NCBI GenBank assembly: GCA_031761405.1
Contig: JASEVX010000001.1
Coordinates: 111,974,025 to 112,038,024, forward strand
Direction: 5' to 3'
Source of the DNA: Serripes groenlandicus
Taxonomy: Eukaryota > Mollusca > Bivalvia > Cardiida > Cardiidae
Length of the DNA stretch: 64,000 nt
A program made the position numbers and the translations under genes. Shown here piece by piece: positions 39,801 through 54,800 of this stretch. Within the stretch, counting starts at the first letter, position 1, and each line of letters begins with the position of its first letter. The notes beneath the pieces were generated by a model that saw only the letters and a program-made list of their open reading frames with translations, was not told the origin of the DNA and did no database searches.

Positions 39801-42800
39801 AATCTTGTAATAAGATGGAAAATCTCTATAAATGAAAGTATAATTACTGAATTAAGTTGAAAACATAGTGGCAAAAGGTGAAATTGCTCATTTTGAGCAA
39901 TTCCTCCTTTTGTCACAATGTTTTCAAAAGTCTTCTGCCGCAGAGACTTCAGATAGCGCCTGTATGTGGGAAAAGGTTAATTCAATACTGAATTCCAGAA
40001 TTAAACAAGAGCGCCAACTTTCACAAAATACGCTTGTCCTGTTTTTTGAGACCAAGTATAGAGATAATTGGTTGTACGTCACGAAAATTTAGAGAGAGGA
40101 CACTGTTAATACAGTTTTGGCCATTTTGAGGGACATAAGTGTGGAGTGACTAAGATAACCTGGTTAGTTATCGAACCTGACCAAGATATTCTGTCCATCA
40201 ACATATTGTCTAAATTTGGTGATGATCAAATAAAATAACTTGAGCGATATGGCTGATTATAGCACTTGTCAGAGATATTATGCCCATACACATTTTGACT
40301 AAATATGGTGGTGATTAGACAAAGGCTTCTAAAGTTATTGAATGGACAAGACTGATTTTAGGTAATTTGTCATTAAAGGGCAATAACTCTACAGTGACTC
40401 GGGCAAAATGGCTGGTTATAAAATTGTCCGAGATATTATGCCCATACACATTCTGATTAAATTTGGTGATGATTGGTTGATTGATTGATTGGGGTTTAAC
40501 GCCGTTTTAACAATTTCTCAGTTATATCACGGCGGCCAGTTCACCTACTCATGCATTTCCTGGTTTTCTCACACCAGTACTCCACACAACAATCTTCCCA
40601 AGCAACTGGCTGCTTTTCCACATAGACTTAGCCAATTGGTGGAAGACGAATGACGCATGTCGCATTGACTTTTGTCAATCCTCAGAAAGAAAGTTGGCCG
40701 AGCCGGGATTTGAACTCACAACCCCCGGATTGACAGCCCGCGTCGCTACCGACTGAGCTACCGGGGCTGGTGTGACTTAAGTGATATGGCGAGTTATCGC
40801 ACTTGTTCAAGATATTATGCCAATACACATTCTAACCAAATTTGGTGATGATTGGACAAAGGCTTCTTAAGTTATTGAGCTGACAACATACTGGACGCTC
40901 GAACCCTTTACCTCATATAGACGCTTTCTGACGCCTATGCAGCAGACGGCTTTTTGAAAACATAGTGACAAAAGAAGAAATTGCTCAAAAAGGAGCAATT
41001 TCTCCATTTGCCACAATGTTTTCCACTTTTAGTCATAGGTTATCCATTCAATTAGAGATTTTCTATTTTTTGACAAAATATATTCAGTCGTCTGCTGCAG
41101 AATTTCGTATGAGGCAAAGGGTTAAAACTATAATAAGCATTTTTAAACGAAAGAGATTTAACTGTGGGTTTTATGCTGTGCTGACAACTGTATTTCAATT
41201 AATACCATTGTAAAGGAGAGACCCTACTATCATTTCATATGTACGAAAAATGTAAAGAAAAGGAGAAATTACATTGATTTATCTTTCCCTATGAACAAGA
41301 ACAGGTAGAAGTATATATCACATCACCCAATAATATTTGCACAATGAATACAATTTAGGTTTATCATGCAACATCATCTAGAATTCATTAAAACCAACTA
41401 AAGAATTTACACATGAATGGCGTTTTTGAAGAGAGTTTTGATAGGCTGTCTAATGTCTCTTTTAAAAAAAAAAACCTTTTTACTATGATTGTAAGACAAT
41501 TAATATAAACAGACTTTCAATGACTTAACAATTATTTGATATTACTGAAGGTTGTCTATCTCAGGGAAATGGTTATTTTTTCTTATTTCAGCAAAGATCT
41601 TTTTTTTATATTGTGGGAAAAAGAGAAATTACTCAAAATAAGAAATTTCTTAAATTTTGAACAATGTTTGGACTGATAAATATGTTTCGCAGATATACAT
41701 TAAATTTTTCCAGAATGTTATATTTCTCTTCACATGTCTGTGTTCGAAGCAACTTAAACCTTTCCCGCCTGCAGATCGATGCATTTTGAAGAATTTGCAG
41801 CACACAACTTTTTAAAGCATTGTGGCAGATGAAGAAATTGCTCAACATAAGCATTTTGCTTGATTGCAACAAAAACAAGAGTGCCAAGAAGGCCCTAAGT
41901 CAATCACCTGAGTGATAGCAAATTAATAACATATATTTAACTGCAAATATCTGGGAAAATTTGATCAGGAGTGCAAATGAAACTGCAATGAGGGGGACAC
42001 TGTTTAAGAAAATAACTTATCAGTAAAGACCATTTGTATCTTGAAATCTAACAAGAACTTTAATAAGAATGGAATTAAACAGTTTTGTCATTTTGCGCCT
42101 TTCCCGATGCCGCCTCACTGCCCTATTTTTTAACAAATATGGCTTGAACAATTATCTTGGAATTGGATTATGGAGGGAAAGGATTTAAAAGTTTGGGTAT
42201 TATTCTCCCTTTCTGATGCCGCAGCAGCCGAAGTTCTACACAGAATGTAAGTCTTTGAACAATTTTGAAAGAGGACCAACAAAGAATTATTCCTGTGAAG
42301 TTAAGTTGAAATTGGTCCAGTGGAATGGTAGTTGTCATTTTTAGCTAAAAGTTCAAAATACCCCTTTTGTGCTGATGCTTGAGTTTGTAACCAATCCATA
42401 CGGCTTGAATAAATTAAGAAGAGGATCACTGAGGTAAGTATTCCTATTCACTTTCTTGAATCAGACAAGCACTTTCATTAAAATGGAATTTTCAAATGTT
42501 GTCATTTTGCCCCTTTTCTAATGCCACCTGACTGCCATGTTTTTTCAACCAATCATTATGGCTTGAACAATACATTTAGAGGGTCACCAAAAGAACATTT
42601 CTACTAAATAATATTCAAGCAGATTCAGAGAAGAAGGTTTTAAAGTTTGGACATTTTGTCCCCTTTCTGATGCCGTACGTATCATCCAATGTTGTCAATG
42701 GAATTTAAATCTTTGAACAATTTTGAAAGAGGACCACCAAAGAAACATTCCTGTGAAGTTAGGTTGAAATTATTCCTGTGGTTTAGGAAGAGATGATGTT

Positions 42801-45800
42801 TAAAGCTAAAAGTTAACAATGGACGACAGACAGAGAGTGATAAGAATAGATCACGTTGATCCTTGAACTATATTCAATAATTATACTTTCATTGTGTAGA
42901 GATTTTCCATATTTGTGCCAAGATGATTTCAACATCATCTACTGCAGATTTGCTGTCAGTGGGAAAGGGTACTGCAGGATGAGGCCTTACCTTCTGCATC
43001 TAAGAGTCGTGTGACTCCGAACTCTCTCTCCGCTGTAGAGAAGGCCAGCTCAAGGTTCTGCTTGTTGGTCTGTGTTCTCACCTGACGAAAGTCAATCATC
43101 TCTGGTCTGAAATCAAACCACATGAAATAACTTATTGCTTCGTGTTTTACAACGCTTTCAAAAAAATTCAGTCATATCACTGCATTTCCAGGGTAAGTTA
43201 CCAGTAACATTGATCCCCTTTTTTACCTAGACACCAGCCAATCAGTTGTAATGCTAACCATGCAACCCTGAGCGCCAAGGAGGACAGCCATTACTACCAT
43301 TTTTCAAGTCTACCCAAAATAACATGAACATGATGGAACAATTGTTTGTATAAACATTGTAGTGAATATTGAAGGAAATTTAGCCCTTGTACTGTCACCT
43401 GCAACCAAGACCGACTTTCAAAATGAATGTCGTGATCAGACTTCACTTAGGTGTGGTTTTATCTTTAACCACAGTACGTTTGAGGCTATTATAGCAGACG
43501 GCATTTCAAAAACAATGTCAGAAACAGAATAATTGCCCAAAACAAATTACAAAGGCATAAGATGCTTCTTAACCTATCTGCAGAAATAGACGTTTTAAAA
43601 CATAGTGACATAGACAAAATTGCTCATAATGAATATTTTTTCCCTTTGCTAAAATTAAACTATTTTTAAATTTAAAACTTAATGTTTTCAAAGCTCTCTG
43701 CTGCAGATTAGTTGCATATATATGGGAATGGCGAATTAATTGTAGTATTGCAAGATTTATACAAGACTTTTAAATTTGAAGAAATCCACTCACTGGTTAA
43801 TGCAACCATTTGTATGCGGTCATACATCTAACATAATTGCATGACACATTCTTGGAGCTCAGTCAATAAATAACCCCATAATCTTTTGTAATCTCAATAT
43901 TTCCATGTTTTGTTAAACAACTGATTAGTAACTAGACATTTAGACAGATAGGAAATATATCTAGTTAAAAATGCTACAAGTACAATATGGAGCCTAGATA
44001 AGAACAAATCTCTACTGGGATTGCCATTTCAACTTGTACTGTTTACCCGCTTCCCAATTAATCCTTTCCCACATACAACAAACCTGCAGCAGAACACTTT
44101 GCAAGCATACTGACAAAAATTTGAAAACTCTCCATAAATGAAGAGTTAAATTATTAAATAGAGTTGAAAACATAGTGGCAAATGGAGAATTTTCTCCTTT
44201 TGCCACAATATTTTCAAAAGTCGTCTGCTGTAGATGCCTAGGAAAGCATCTCTATGAGGTAGTGATAAAGACCCTTTCACATGGATAAAAATGTATGTAG
44301 CTTATAAAAAAGAAAATCAAGCAAATCAAAATTTAACATATAGACGCATTTTGACGCATCTGCAGCAGACAAGCAATATCTCCTTTTACCACAATGTTTT
44401 CAACCTTTTTCAGTAATTTTACCTTCATTTATAAAGATTTTCTATGCCAACAAATCTGAAGCAGACGAGTTTGAAAACATGTTGGTAAACATATAGAAAC
44501 TCTCCATAAATGTTTTCAAGCTGTTTGCTATAGAGGCACAAGAAATGGTCTGTACTTGAGAAACGAAATCAGCCGAAGCTTTTAATATCATTTTTTTCCT
44601 CCCCTCTAAAGTTTCATTTAGGGTAATGACAGCCTATGTTATTTAGATTAATTATACTCATATATTGTAAACAGTGAAAAATAATAAGGTCATCAGAGTG
44701 TAGAAATTTATAATAAAAACAAAAACACTCCCACAACTTCTGGAATTTGTCCAATGACTTTATTAAGCAGTTTTAACCCTTTGCCATTGTACAGCAAATC
44801 TGCAGCAGACAGTTTTGATAATATCTGGACAGAGGAAGTCTCTAGAGATGAGAGTATAAATATTGAAGAGTTGAAAAACATAGCGGCATAATAAAGAAAA
44901 TTCTCATCGTGAGCAGTTTCTTATTTTGCAACAATGAGCACTTTCAAAATTCACCTTCAGTACATATTCGTCAAAATGCATATGCATGTGTTCATGTGTG
45001 AAAGGATTAATCTTTTAATAATTCATCTAATATTGCAACTAAAGGACTTTTGAAACTAATCTCTCTTGAGTGTACAAACATCAAGGTAAATTCTTCTACC
45101 CTTGAACATGCAATGTTTATTTAGCTTGTATTACATTTTGACTCTTCACCTGGTATGACATTTTATGTTAATAGGCTACGGAAACATCTGAGAGAAAAAC
45201 AGCTGGAAAATGGAAATCATTATATTAATAACAAGAGCGCCAAATGTCACAAAATACGCCCGTCCTGTTATTTTGAGACCAAGTATAGTGGTAATTGGTT
45301 GTACGTCAGCCAAACTTAGAGAGCGGACACTGTTAGTACAGTTTTGGCCATTTCGAGGGACATAATTGTGTAGTGACTAAGATAACGTTGTAAGTTATCA
45401 AACGTAACCAAGATATTCTGCCCATAAACATATTGTCTAAATTTGGTGATGATCGGATAAAGGCTTTACAAGTTATTTAGCTGACAAGACCAATTTTAGG
45501 TAATTTCTATAATTAAAGGGCAATAACTCTCTATCGACTGGAGCAATATGGCTAGTTATCAAATTTGTCCAAGATATTACGCCAATACACATTCTGACTA
45601 AATTTGGTGATGATTGGACAAAAGCTCCCAAAGTTATTGAGCTGACAAGACCAATTTTAGGTAATTTCTATAATTAAAGAGGGATAACTCTCAATTGACT
45701 AAAGCGATATGGCTAGTTATCAAAATTATCCGAGATATTATGTCAATACACATTCTGACCAAATTTAGTAATGATTGGATAAAGGCTTCTAAAGTTATTG

Positions 45801-48800
45801 AGCTGACAAGACCAATTTTAGGTTATTTCTATAATTAAAGGGCGAAAACTCTCAATTGACTTAAGCGATATGACTAGTTATCAAACTTGTCCGAGATATT
45901 ATGCCAATACACATTCTGACTAAATTTGGTGATGATTGGGCAAAGGCTTCTAAAGTTATTGAGCTGACAAGACCAATTTTGGGTAATTTCTATAATTAAA
46001 GGGCGATAACTCTTGATTGACCTAAGCGATATGGCTAGTTATCAAACTTGTCCGAGATATTATCCCAATACACATTCCGACTAAATTTGGTGATGATTGG
46101 ACAAAGGCTTATTAAGTTATTGAGCTGACAAGACCAAATTAGGGTAATTTCTATAATAAAAGGGCAATAACTCTTGATTGACTAAAGCGATATGGCTAGT
46201 TATCAAACTTGTCCGAGATATTATGCCAATACACATTCTGACTAAATTTGGCGATGATTGGGCAAAGGCTTCTAAAGTTATTGAGCTGACAAGACCAATT
46301 TTGGGTAATTTCTATAATTAAAGGGCGATTACTCTTGATTGACTAAAGTGATATGGCTAGTTATCAAACTTGTCCGAGATATTATCCCAATACACATTCT
46401 GACTAAATTTGGTGATGATTGGACAAAGGCTTCTAAAGTTATTGAGCTGACAAGACTAATTTAGGTAATTTCTATAATTAAAGGGCAATAACTCTCTATC
46501 GACTGGAGCAATATGGCTAGTTATCAAATTTGTCCAAGATATTACGCCAATACACATTCTGACTAAATTTGGTGATGATTGGACAAAAGCTCCCAAAGTT
46601 ATTGAGCTGACAAGACCAATTTTAGGTAATTTCTATAATTAAAGAGGGATAACTCTCAATTGACTAAAGCGATATGGCTAGTTATCAAAATTATCCGAGA
46701 TATTATGTCAATACACATTCTGACCAAATTTAGTAATGATTGGATAAAGGCTTCTAAAGTTATTGAGCTGACAAGACCAATTTTAGGTTATTTCTATAAT
46801 TAAAGGGCGAAAACTCTCAATTGACTTAAGCGATATGGCTAGTTATCAAACTTGTCCGAGATATTATGCCAATACACATTCTGACTAAATTTGGTGATGA
46901 TTGGGCAAAGGCTTCTAAAGTTATTGAGCTGACAAGACCAATTTTGGGTAATTTCTATAATTAAAGGGCGATAACTCTTGATTGACTTAAGCGATATGGC
47001 TAGTTATCAAACTTGTCCGAGATATTATCCCAATACACATTCCGACTAAATTTGGTGATGATTGGACAAAGGCTTATTAAGTTATTGAGCTGACAAGACC
47101 AAATTAGGGTAATTTCTATAATAAAAAGGCAATAACTCTTGATTGACTAAAGCGATATGGCTAGTTATCAAACTTGTCCGAGATATTATGCCAATACACA
47201 TTCTGACTAAATTTGGCGATGATTGGGCAAAGGCTTCTAAAGTTATTGAGCTGACAAGACCAATTTTGGGTAATTTCTATAATTAAAGGGCGATTACTCT
47301 TGATTGACTAAAGTGATATGGCTAGTTATCAAACTTGTCCGAGATATTATCCCAATACACATTCTGACTAAATTTGGTGATGATTGGACAAAGGCTTCTA
47401 AAGTTATTGAGCTGACAACATACTGGACGCCGCCCGTACGCCGCAAGTAAAATTATAATACGATCCGTTTTTCAAAACGGGCGTATAAAAAGTGGAATAC
47501 TTTATTGGAAAAGAATACAATACTCATTAGCGAACTTCAAATTCTCATGATGTTTTGAATTGATCCATCTGTAATTTGTTCAGTTTGTTCATCATGTTTC
47601 CTTTGACACAAATCTACAGCAGACAACTTTAAAAACATTCAGGCAAAAATATGGAGAATATTGAGAATCTCTATATAATTATGATGTGCTGCATTATCTA
47701 CAATATTGTGGGAAAAAACCAACATGGGTCGCTTTAACCCTTTCCCTCATACGACAATTCTGCAGCAGACGACTTTGAACGTATTTTGTCAAAACAAAGA
47801 CAATCTCCATAATTGAATGGATAACCTATGACAAAAAGTGGAAAACATTGTGGCAAAAGAAGAAGAAATTGCACGTTTTGTGCAATTTCTTCTTTTGTCA
47901 CTATGTTTTCAAAAAGCCGTCTGCTGCAGAGGCGTCAGAAAGCGTCTATATGAGGGAAAGGGTTAAGCAATTCCTTCTTTCATCCCTTTGTTTTTAAAAT
48001 TTCATCTTCTATATAATGTGTCAAATTGTGTCTGTATGTGAGAAATGAAATAATAGCCAATTACCTGTTTCTGTGTATAATAGAGAGAAAGGCTTTGCCA
48101 TCTCTCCAGCTGTTGTTGAAGTTTTGGACTTGTACGCCAGGATACCCATCTGTCATACGACGACTCCATAACAACAGCGCTTCCTTTGCTGTGATGTCTT
48201 CAGGTTGACCTGGGACAACCACATCCGAAACCTGGAAATATACATTAATAAAAATGTTTATAGTTTTCAAGTGGAAACAACACTATTTACTCAATACTTG
48301 CAATTTCTCTTTTTTCATGTCAAAATGTTTTCATCTCTGTATTCAAAAATATTAAACCTGAATATAACAAGGAACTGACTTATGTCATATGTATGCTTTT
48401 CCAGTCCTTTTTTCCATCATGTTTCCATTCCACTCCCATATTAATACTGGTACCCATGTTCATATTTCTGGCCATTTTCTATTGATGCAATGGTTTGTTA
48501 TTCAATCTGAATATTTACATTCTAAAGTTGATTGTCACATAATGTAAGTACAAATAAGGTTAAAAAAACAATTCTTATACAAAATTAGAGCATTGCAATA
48601 TTGCATTTTCATGTATATACTAGGCTTCCATTTCGCAGTCAACATGTGTTTCAATTCAGTGTTCTTGTTAATTAAGGCTTTTCTTATGCAACAGTTAAAA
48701 ACTGAAATGTACAATATTACAAAGAGGCAACTTGCAACAAAAGACCACCCTGACAGTCAAGGATGATAGAACGCACTCTTTAATGGATTCTTGTCACCAT

Positions 48801-51800
48801 AAATGAATACACCGTGAAAGATTATGTATAGAAAATTCATGTTTTTTGTCTGCTGCACACTTTCAAAGTAAGTCTTGTATGACATGCAGATTATCTGTCG
48901 TACTTTCACCTATGACTTTCCCAAATAAACAAAATCTGGAGCAGACGACTTTGAAAACATACCCACATGAATATGGAAAATTTCTTTTAAAAGAAAACAT
49001 TGTGGCAAATGTAGTAATTGCTTAAAATGAGCGACTTCTCCATTTGCCACAATGTTTTCAAATGTTGTCTGCTGCTGAGGAGTCAGAAAGCGCCTGTATG
49101 TTGAAGAGGGTTAAACAATCCAAACCCATTCAGTCTGAATGAGCATAATAGACAATGCACATTTTGCAGTTGTCTGCCATAATGCAAATTAACTTTGTTT
49201 CAAAGGGTAGAGTTCAGTCATTAAAGTATGACTAAAAGTGATTTGTCAAAACCATTCAACTGGTCATGGTACCCTATACCTGGTTTGTTTATTGTTCAAT
49301 CACTCATGAGTTCAACCCTTATATCCCTTTAAACCCTTTCCTACATACAACAAACCTGCATCCGACAACATGGAAAACATTGACCACAAATGGTCAAGTC
49401 ATTTAGTATCAATTTTCTTTACCTCATTATGATATAGGCAAGTTGAAAGTATGTCTGCGATACAAATAAAAGTGAACAAGATGTGTTTGTGAAGCACTGA
49501 TGCCCCCGAATGGCAACATCTAGGTCAAAGGTCAAGGTTGCAAGGTCAAAAATGTTGGTACTGACAGAAAGGTCATGTCACAAGGAATACACATGTGAAA
49601 TAATGGTAGCCGTACCTGTTATGGTTCAAAAGTAGTGGTCAAGGTTAAAGTTTTTTTCGACAGACAGACAGACAGGCCAAAAACTAGATGCCCACCGAAT
49701 CGGTGATTCCGGGGGCATAAAAACATTGTGAGCTAAGGAATAATTGCTCATTTTGAGCAGAATTTCCCTTCACTGTGTGTGTATCTGTAAATGCAGGGGC
49801 AGAGGTTTGATAGAAGTCATTGGCCTGTGTTCAGGTAACCCTTTCCCACATACAACAAGTCTGTTGATGATGACTTTGAAAACAGAGGTACACAAACATT
49901 TTGAGAATCTCTTTAAATTAAAATTATAACTATTAAATGGAAATGATACACTGTGGCAAAGGAGAAATTGTTCATGATGATGAGCAATTTCTCCTTTTGT
50001 CATAATGAGTAAATAAAGCTTCAGGTCACAATGTTTTCAACGCTTTTCAGTAATTACACTTTTATTAGTCATTCTTTTCAATATTTTTGTTTCGATGTAT
50101 TCAAAGTCGACAACTGCAGATTTGTTGTATGTGGAAAAGGATTAACAAGCTGTGTGTGTTTGTTTGACTGGAGTTTCATGCAGCTTTCGACACTATTTCT
50201 GTTATATTCTAGTATTTCCCCTGGGTTTCTGTGACACCTATGTATCAGTCATAATGCTGTTACATAATGTGAGTGCTGGTGTTTAATAAAGAAACAAAAT
50301 GTGAACCATTTCACCCCCCAACAAACAGCTTTTGTAACCTCTGTAATGGATTAATTGAACTTTTGTTTTAGACATTTGTGAAACAGTTAACACTTCTGTG
50401 CAATGAATTGAAAGAAACAAGTAACATAATTATTTCTTCAGTTTATGAATGAAATAATTCAGCATTTTACCTAACATATATATAGAGTTCTTTTGGAGTC
50501 GTCTGCTTTGAAAACTTTGGGAAAACCTGTCTTATAATTTTTGATACAGAGTTTTAAACATTGAAGTTAAAAGGGAAATGACTCATGATGAACAGTTTCT
50601 CCTTTATCGCAATGTTTTGGATGTTGCAAATACTATCTATATTAGGAAAAAGAATAACTTGTTATGCAAGCAAAAACTTATGTATGTCAGAACAAAAATA
50701 CCTTTGGTTTACAATGACAAGTAACTTCAGAGCGTTTATGGTACAAATACTTATGTCTCTTTGCAGAGGTCTGAAATAATTGGAATTTGTTAAAACAAAT
50801 TGAGACTACATGTATACATTGCAAAAAAAAAAAAGAAAAACAATTTGAGTTAACTACAAACTTTTTCCCTTTCCTTTTTTTTTTTTCACACAACAAAAAT
50901 ACCGACAAATATCAATGAACTTTAAATTGAAGATCAAGGTCAGTTTTATTGAAATACAATCAATCAAACTATCTTATATGTTTAAAAGAAAGCAACAAGA
51001 AATACTTTGAAGTAAGTTTGTTCACTTCTTTCTATCTTTTATAGAGGAAAACCCTATTGGTATAAGCTCACAAGATTATTATACCCCTAATTAATACATC
51101 AAGGCCAGATGGTGGGGATAATTTCTGAAGGAATTTAAAACACTCTAGTATTTCAAGTGTATGTTTTGATGTTGTTAGCCTATCATTATGGACTAGCCTG
51201 TAGCCATGGGCGGGTAACTGCTCTGGTGTCACATTAAATAGGTTCCCTGTTAATCATAGTTACACCACACCTCTGCCCTCAGGCTTCAAAATGCTTCATT
51301 GTAACAATATGCTGTTACTTCAATCTACCTGGACAACAATACCATCAGGGGCAGATTGTTAACTCTTTCCCCAATACAGATCTTTTCTGACACCTCCGTA
51401 GCAATTTCTCCTTTTGTAAAAATGCTTTCAAAAGTTGTGTTCTGCAGATGGGTCAAAATGTGTCTGCAGGTGGGAATGGGTGTTAAATTGCCATGATATT
51501 ATTTTTAAAGTTGTCAAAATTAGAACATCTCAAGAGCAAAATATGCAAAATGTTGAGAAAATGCGCCCAAATCATATTTATCAGTTTAAGGTTACTGGGT
51601 TATTAAATATAAAATTTGAAATCAAACAATTTCTAAAGGACATACATTGTACTATGTAACTAGTGTAAATCCATATTGTCTTGCTGATGTTCATGAATTT
51701 GTCTCGAGTCCCTGGAGGGTTATAGATGGCATGGACAGGATACAAATTGTAGGTTTGTTGATTATGACCTCACATAAGTGACCTTGACATTTAGCAGCTG

Positions 51801-54800
51801 AATATATTACCTCACAGAAACTTTAACACTCAAATTGAGTCATTGTGTTTTAATCAATCAGATGCTATTTTTTTCCTGTACAATTGTTCATTTAAAAGAC
51901 ATCTGTCAAGTATTGTATTTGACAGTATGATGATTTCTATTTCCTCCCACTATGGTTTAAGTTCTGTCACAAAGCTACGTATGATTTTAAGTTACATGTT
52001 TTATAATACCTTTTCCCAAATGCAGATGCATTTTTATGTCTATCCAGCCAATGACTTTTGAAACTATTGTGACAAAGGGTGAAACTGCTATATTGACCTC
52101 AATGTTTTCAACTTTATTCCATCACTGGAATTTCATTTAAAGAGATTTGCCTAAATTATATGTCTATTTTGCTCGTAATAATTAAATTGCACATGTATAC
52201 TGTATTTATTCTGATGATGACCAATTTTAAAAACAGTGACAAAAGAAGAATTTGCTCAAAACAAGCAATTTCTCCTTTTGCCACATTATGTTTTCCACTT
52301 TTAGTCATAGCTAGGTTATCCATTCAATTATAGATATTTTCAATTTTTTGACAAAATATTTTCAAAGTCGTCTGCTGCAGAATTGTCGTATGAGGAAAAG
52401 GGTTAAAGTCTGTCCCTGCTGCTTCAGATTAAAACTTAGACAATTCTTCTAGCTATATAAATTTCTTTGTAATATGAACAATATACAAGCTTAAGATTCA
52501 TTTCTCTCTACTTCTGTCATCAAGCAATTGTAATTAATCATTTGAAATAGTCACCCCTTGATTCATTAAACACATATTAGTAATATGAATAACCCAATTC
52601 CAATTAATTATACTCAGGGTCCAACGCCCTTTCCATTCCCTAAGCTCAGCTATTCTTTGCAGCAGATAACTTTTCAAAACATTGAAGGACAAAAACAAGG
52701 AGCCATTTCTCCTTTTCCCACACAATATTTTCCATCAGATGTTTTCAAAGCAGACGACACTTTAACTATACTTTCAGAGTACCAGTTATAGCTATACAGA
52801 AGGATTCACGGACCATTGTATTCCCTAGTCTATGTTTTTTGTAAGCATGACAAAAGATAGCCGTGTTACAGGCGGCTCCGATAGCAAGTCATTGTGAAAA
52901 ACATTCACCGTAATAATAACATGGGAAATCAATATTTCATGGATGAGTTACATTATACACTGATTCGTCTATATTACATTATGGCCTATATTATATTAAT
53001 TCTCTGCATTATAATGGCGTATTTAACCTAGTATTTTATGATAATAAACCCTTTCCCAGATGAAGACGCATTTTGAAGCATCTGTCCATGAAGACTTCTG
53101 AAAAAACATTGCGGCAAAAGGAAAATCGCTCATGATGAGCATTAATTCTCCATTTGCTTAAGTGTTTAAAACTGTGTTTCAATAATTTTAGGATGTTTTC
53201 AAAGCTGTCTGCTGCAGTTCTGTTGTACGTGGAATAGGGTTAATTAACTGAGTTATGTAGGTACAACACATTCTTAAAATTCTTTTTAGTGTGTGTGTAG
53301 GTGTTTAATTTATAACAATATATATCAGTTCAATATATTGAATATTTAAATAATTCATTCAGTTTATATATTACATATATACTACAAAGATTTATAGAAA
53401 TACATTGGGATGACAAAAGTCATAATTGTATAGTAATGTATAGTGTCAAAAGTAAGGATTGTCTCCTTGTCGTCACAAAGTTTTCAAAAGTCATCTGTGT
53501 CAAAATGTCAAAGGTTATTCAGAGGAAATTGTCTCCACTGGAAGCATCTTTGATTTATAGGGGATTAACCCTTTCCCATAACACTATATAAGCTTTCAGA
53601 AGCCTCTGAAGCAGAGAACTTTTGAAAACATTGTAACAAAAGGAACATACCTTAATTACCCAGGAGCCCCAGACCACCATGATAGGGACCAAAGTGACAG
53701 TATCCTATTGTTTGTTGTTATTTTTTCTATATTTAGAAAATCAGATATTTGCTAAATATTGATTCTCTGACAAGTATGATCAAACAACCTCTCTCTAACT
53801 GTAACAATTTAAGAAATAGACAACTAATTTGACAGTCCCTTCTTCTGAAGAATAATTATTTTCTATTTAACCCTTTCCCAATTGCAGATGCATTCTGACA
53901 CCTCTGCAGCAGACCACTTTTGAAAACATTTTAAAGAATAGAGAAATTGCTCAAGATGAGCAATTTCTCTATTGTCAATGTTTTCTACTTTATTCAAATT
54001 ATTGTACTTTTATTTCAATAAATTTCCAATATTTTTGCCTATATGTTATAATAGCATCTTCTGCATATATGCTGTACGTCATAAAGGTTTAAATGTGGCA
54101 AATACAATTAAAGATTTAACAAGAAACTGTGAATGGATAGTAGACTACCCAGTGTGCTATTATATCACTTTGTCCACATTCACAAACCTGTCATGATTTA
54201 ACAACATAAATGTCTATCATTATAGTAATTTTGTCATTTTCTCTGTTGTAGTCGGTTACTTTTTAGGGTTTGTATAAGATTTTATTATTTAGTTTAGGTG
54301 GCCATGTCCTTTATTGATTCATACTTGTTTCAATTGTCCCTATCCCACAAACACGAAATCTGCAGCAGATCACTTTTAAAACATATGAACACAAATATGA
54401 AAAATATCTATAGATGAATTTATTATTTTTATTGAAAATAAAACAAATTGTGGCCAAAGGAGAATTTGCCCTTTATTACAAATTTCTCCTTTAGCCACAA
54501 TTTTTTCAAAAGTAAATGCATCAAAATGTGTCTGCAAGTGGGAATAACTGCAATATCACCCCTCAGTTTTCCTTTATGTTTCATTGGAATTTTTGACACC
54601 CCAGCTCTAAGTCAGTCATAATGCTAACCCCGCAACCATGCCAGCGCCAAGGAGGGCAGCCATCTTTGAAGTCTTTGGTATGATCCAACTTGGGAACCGA
54701 ACCCGCAACCTCCCGCACCTGAGGCGGAGCTTCTACCATAATACACCATCAAGGCAGTTAACCCTTTCCCTCATACAGCAATTCTGCAGCAGACGACTTT

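Larger units (their letters stand above)
40004..41139 (+). mobile_element. Helentron-associated-like element interrupted by a SINE and a MITE
   Basis: Starts CAAGAGCGCCAACTTTCACA and shows several 162-bp core units, interrupted by a SINE at about 40472-40772. Its end CATACTGGACGC is followed by a MITE (40902-41125), after which AAACTATAATA resumes. The equivalent unbroken sequence is at 32151-32182. Confidence 0.7.
38604..42990 (-). other. Intron 3
   Basis: 4.4 kb: old MITEs at about 38850-39015, 39345-39538, 39753-39981 and 42868-42972, the SINE- and MITE-split element at 40004-41139, and the degenerate element at 41873-42860. Confidence 0.65.
43107..48064 (-). other. Intron 2
   Basis: 5.0 kb: a SINE C fragment (43165-43310), old MITEs at about 44059-44272 and 44774-45010, the long Helentron-like element (45231-47488) and a young MITE (47734-47966). 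Confidence 0.65.

Noticed and set aside
9868..40092. Many short frames starting MAKGEIAH, MTKEEIAQ or MWQKEKLL
   Set aside because: All are translations of the MITE centre and arms in either orientation.
40690..40772. tRNA gene on the minus strand
   Set aside because: The tRNA-like sequence with A- and B-box similarity continues directly into a SINE body and tail; it is a SINE promoter head, not a stand-alone tRNA.
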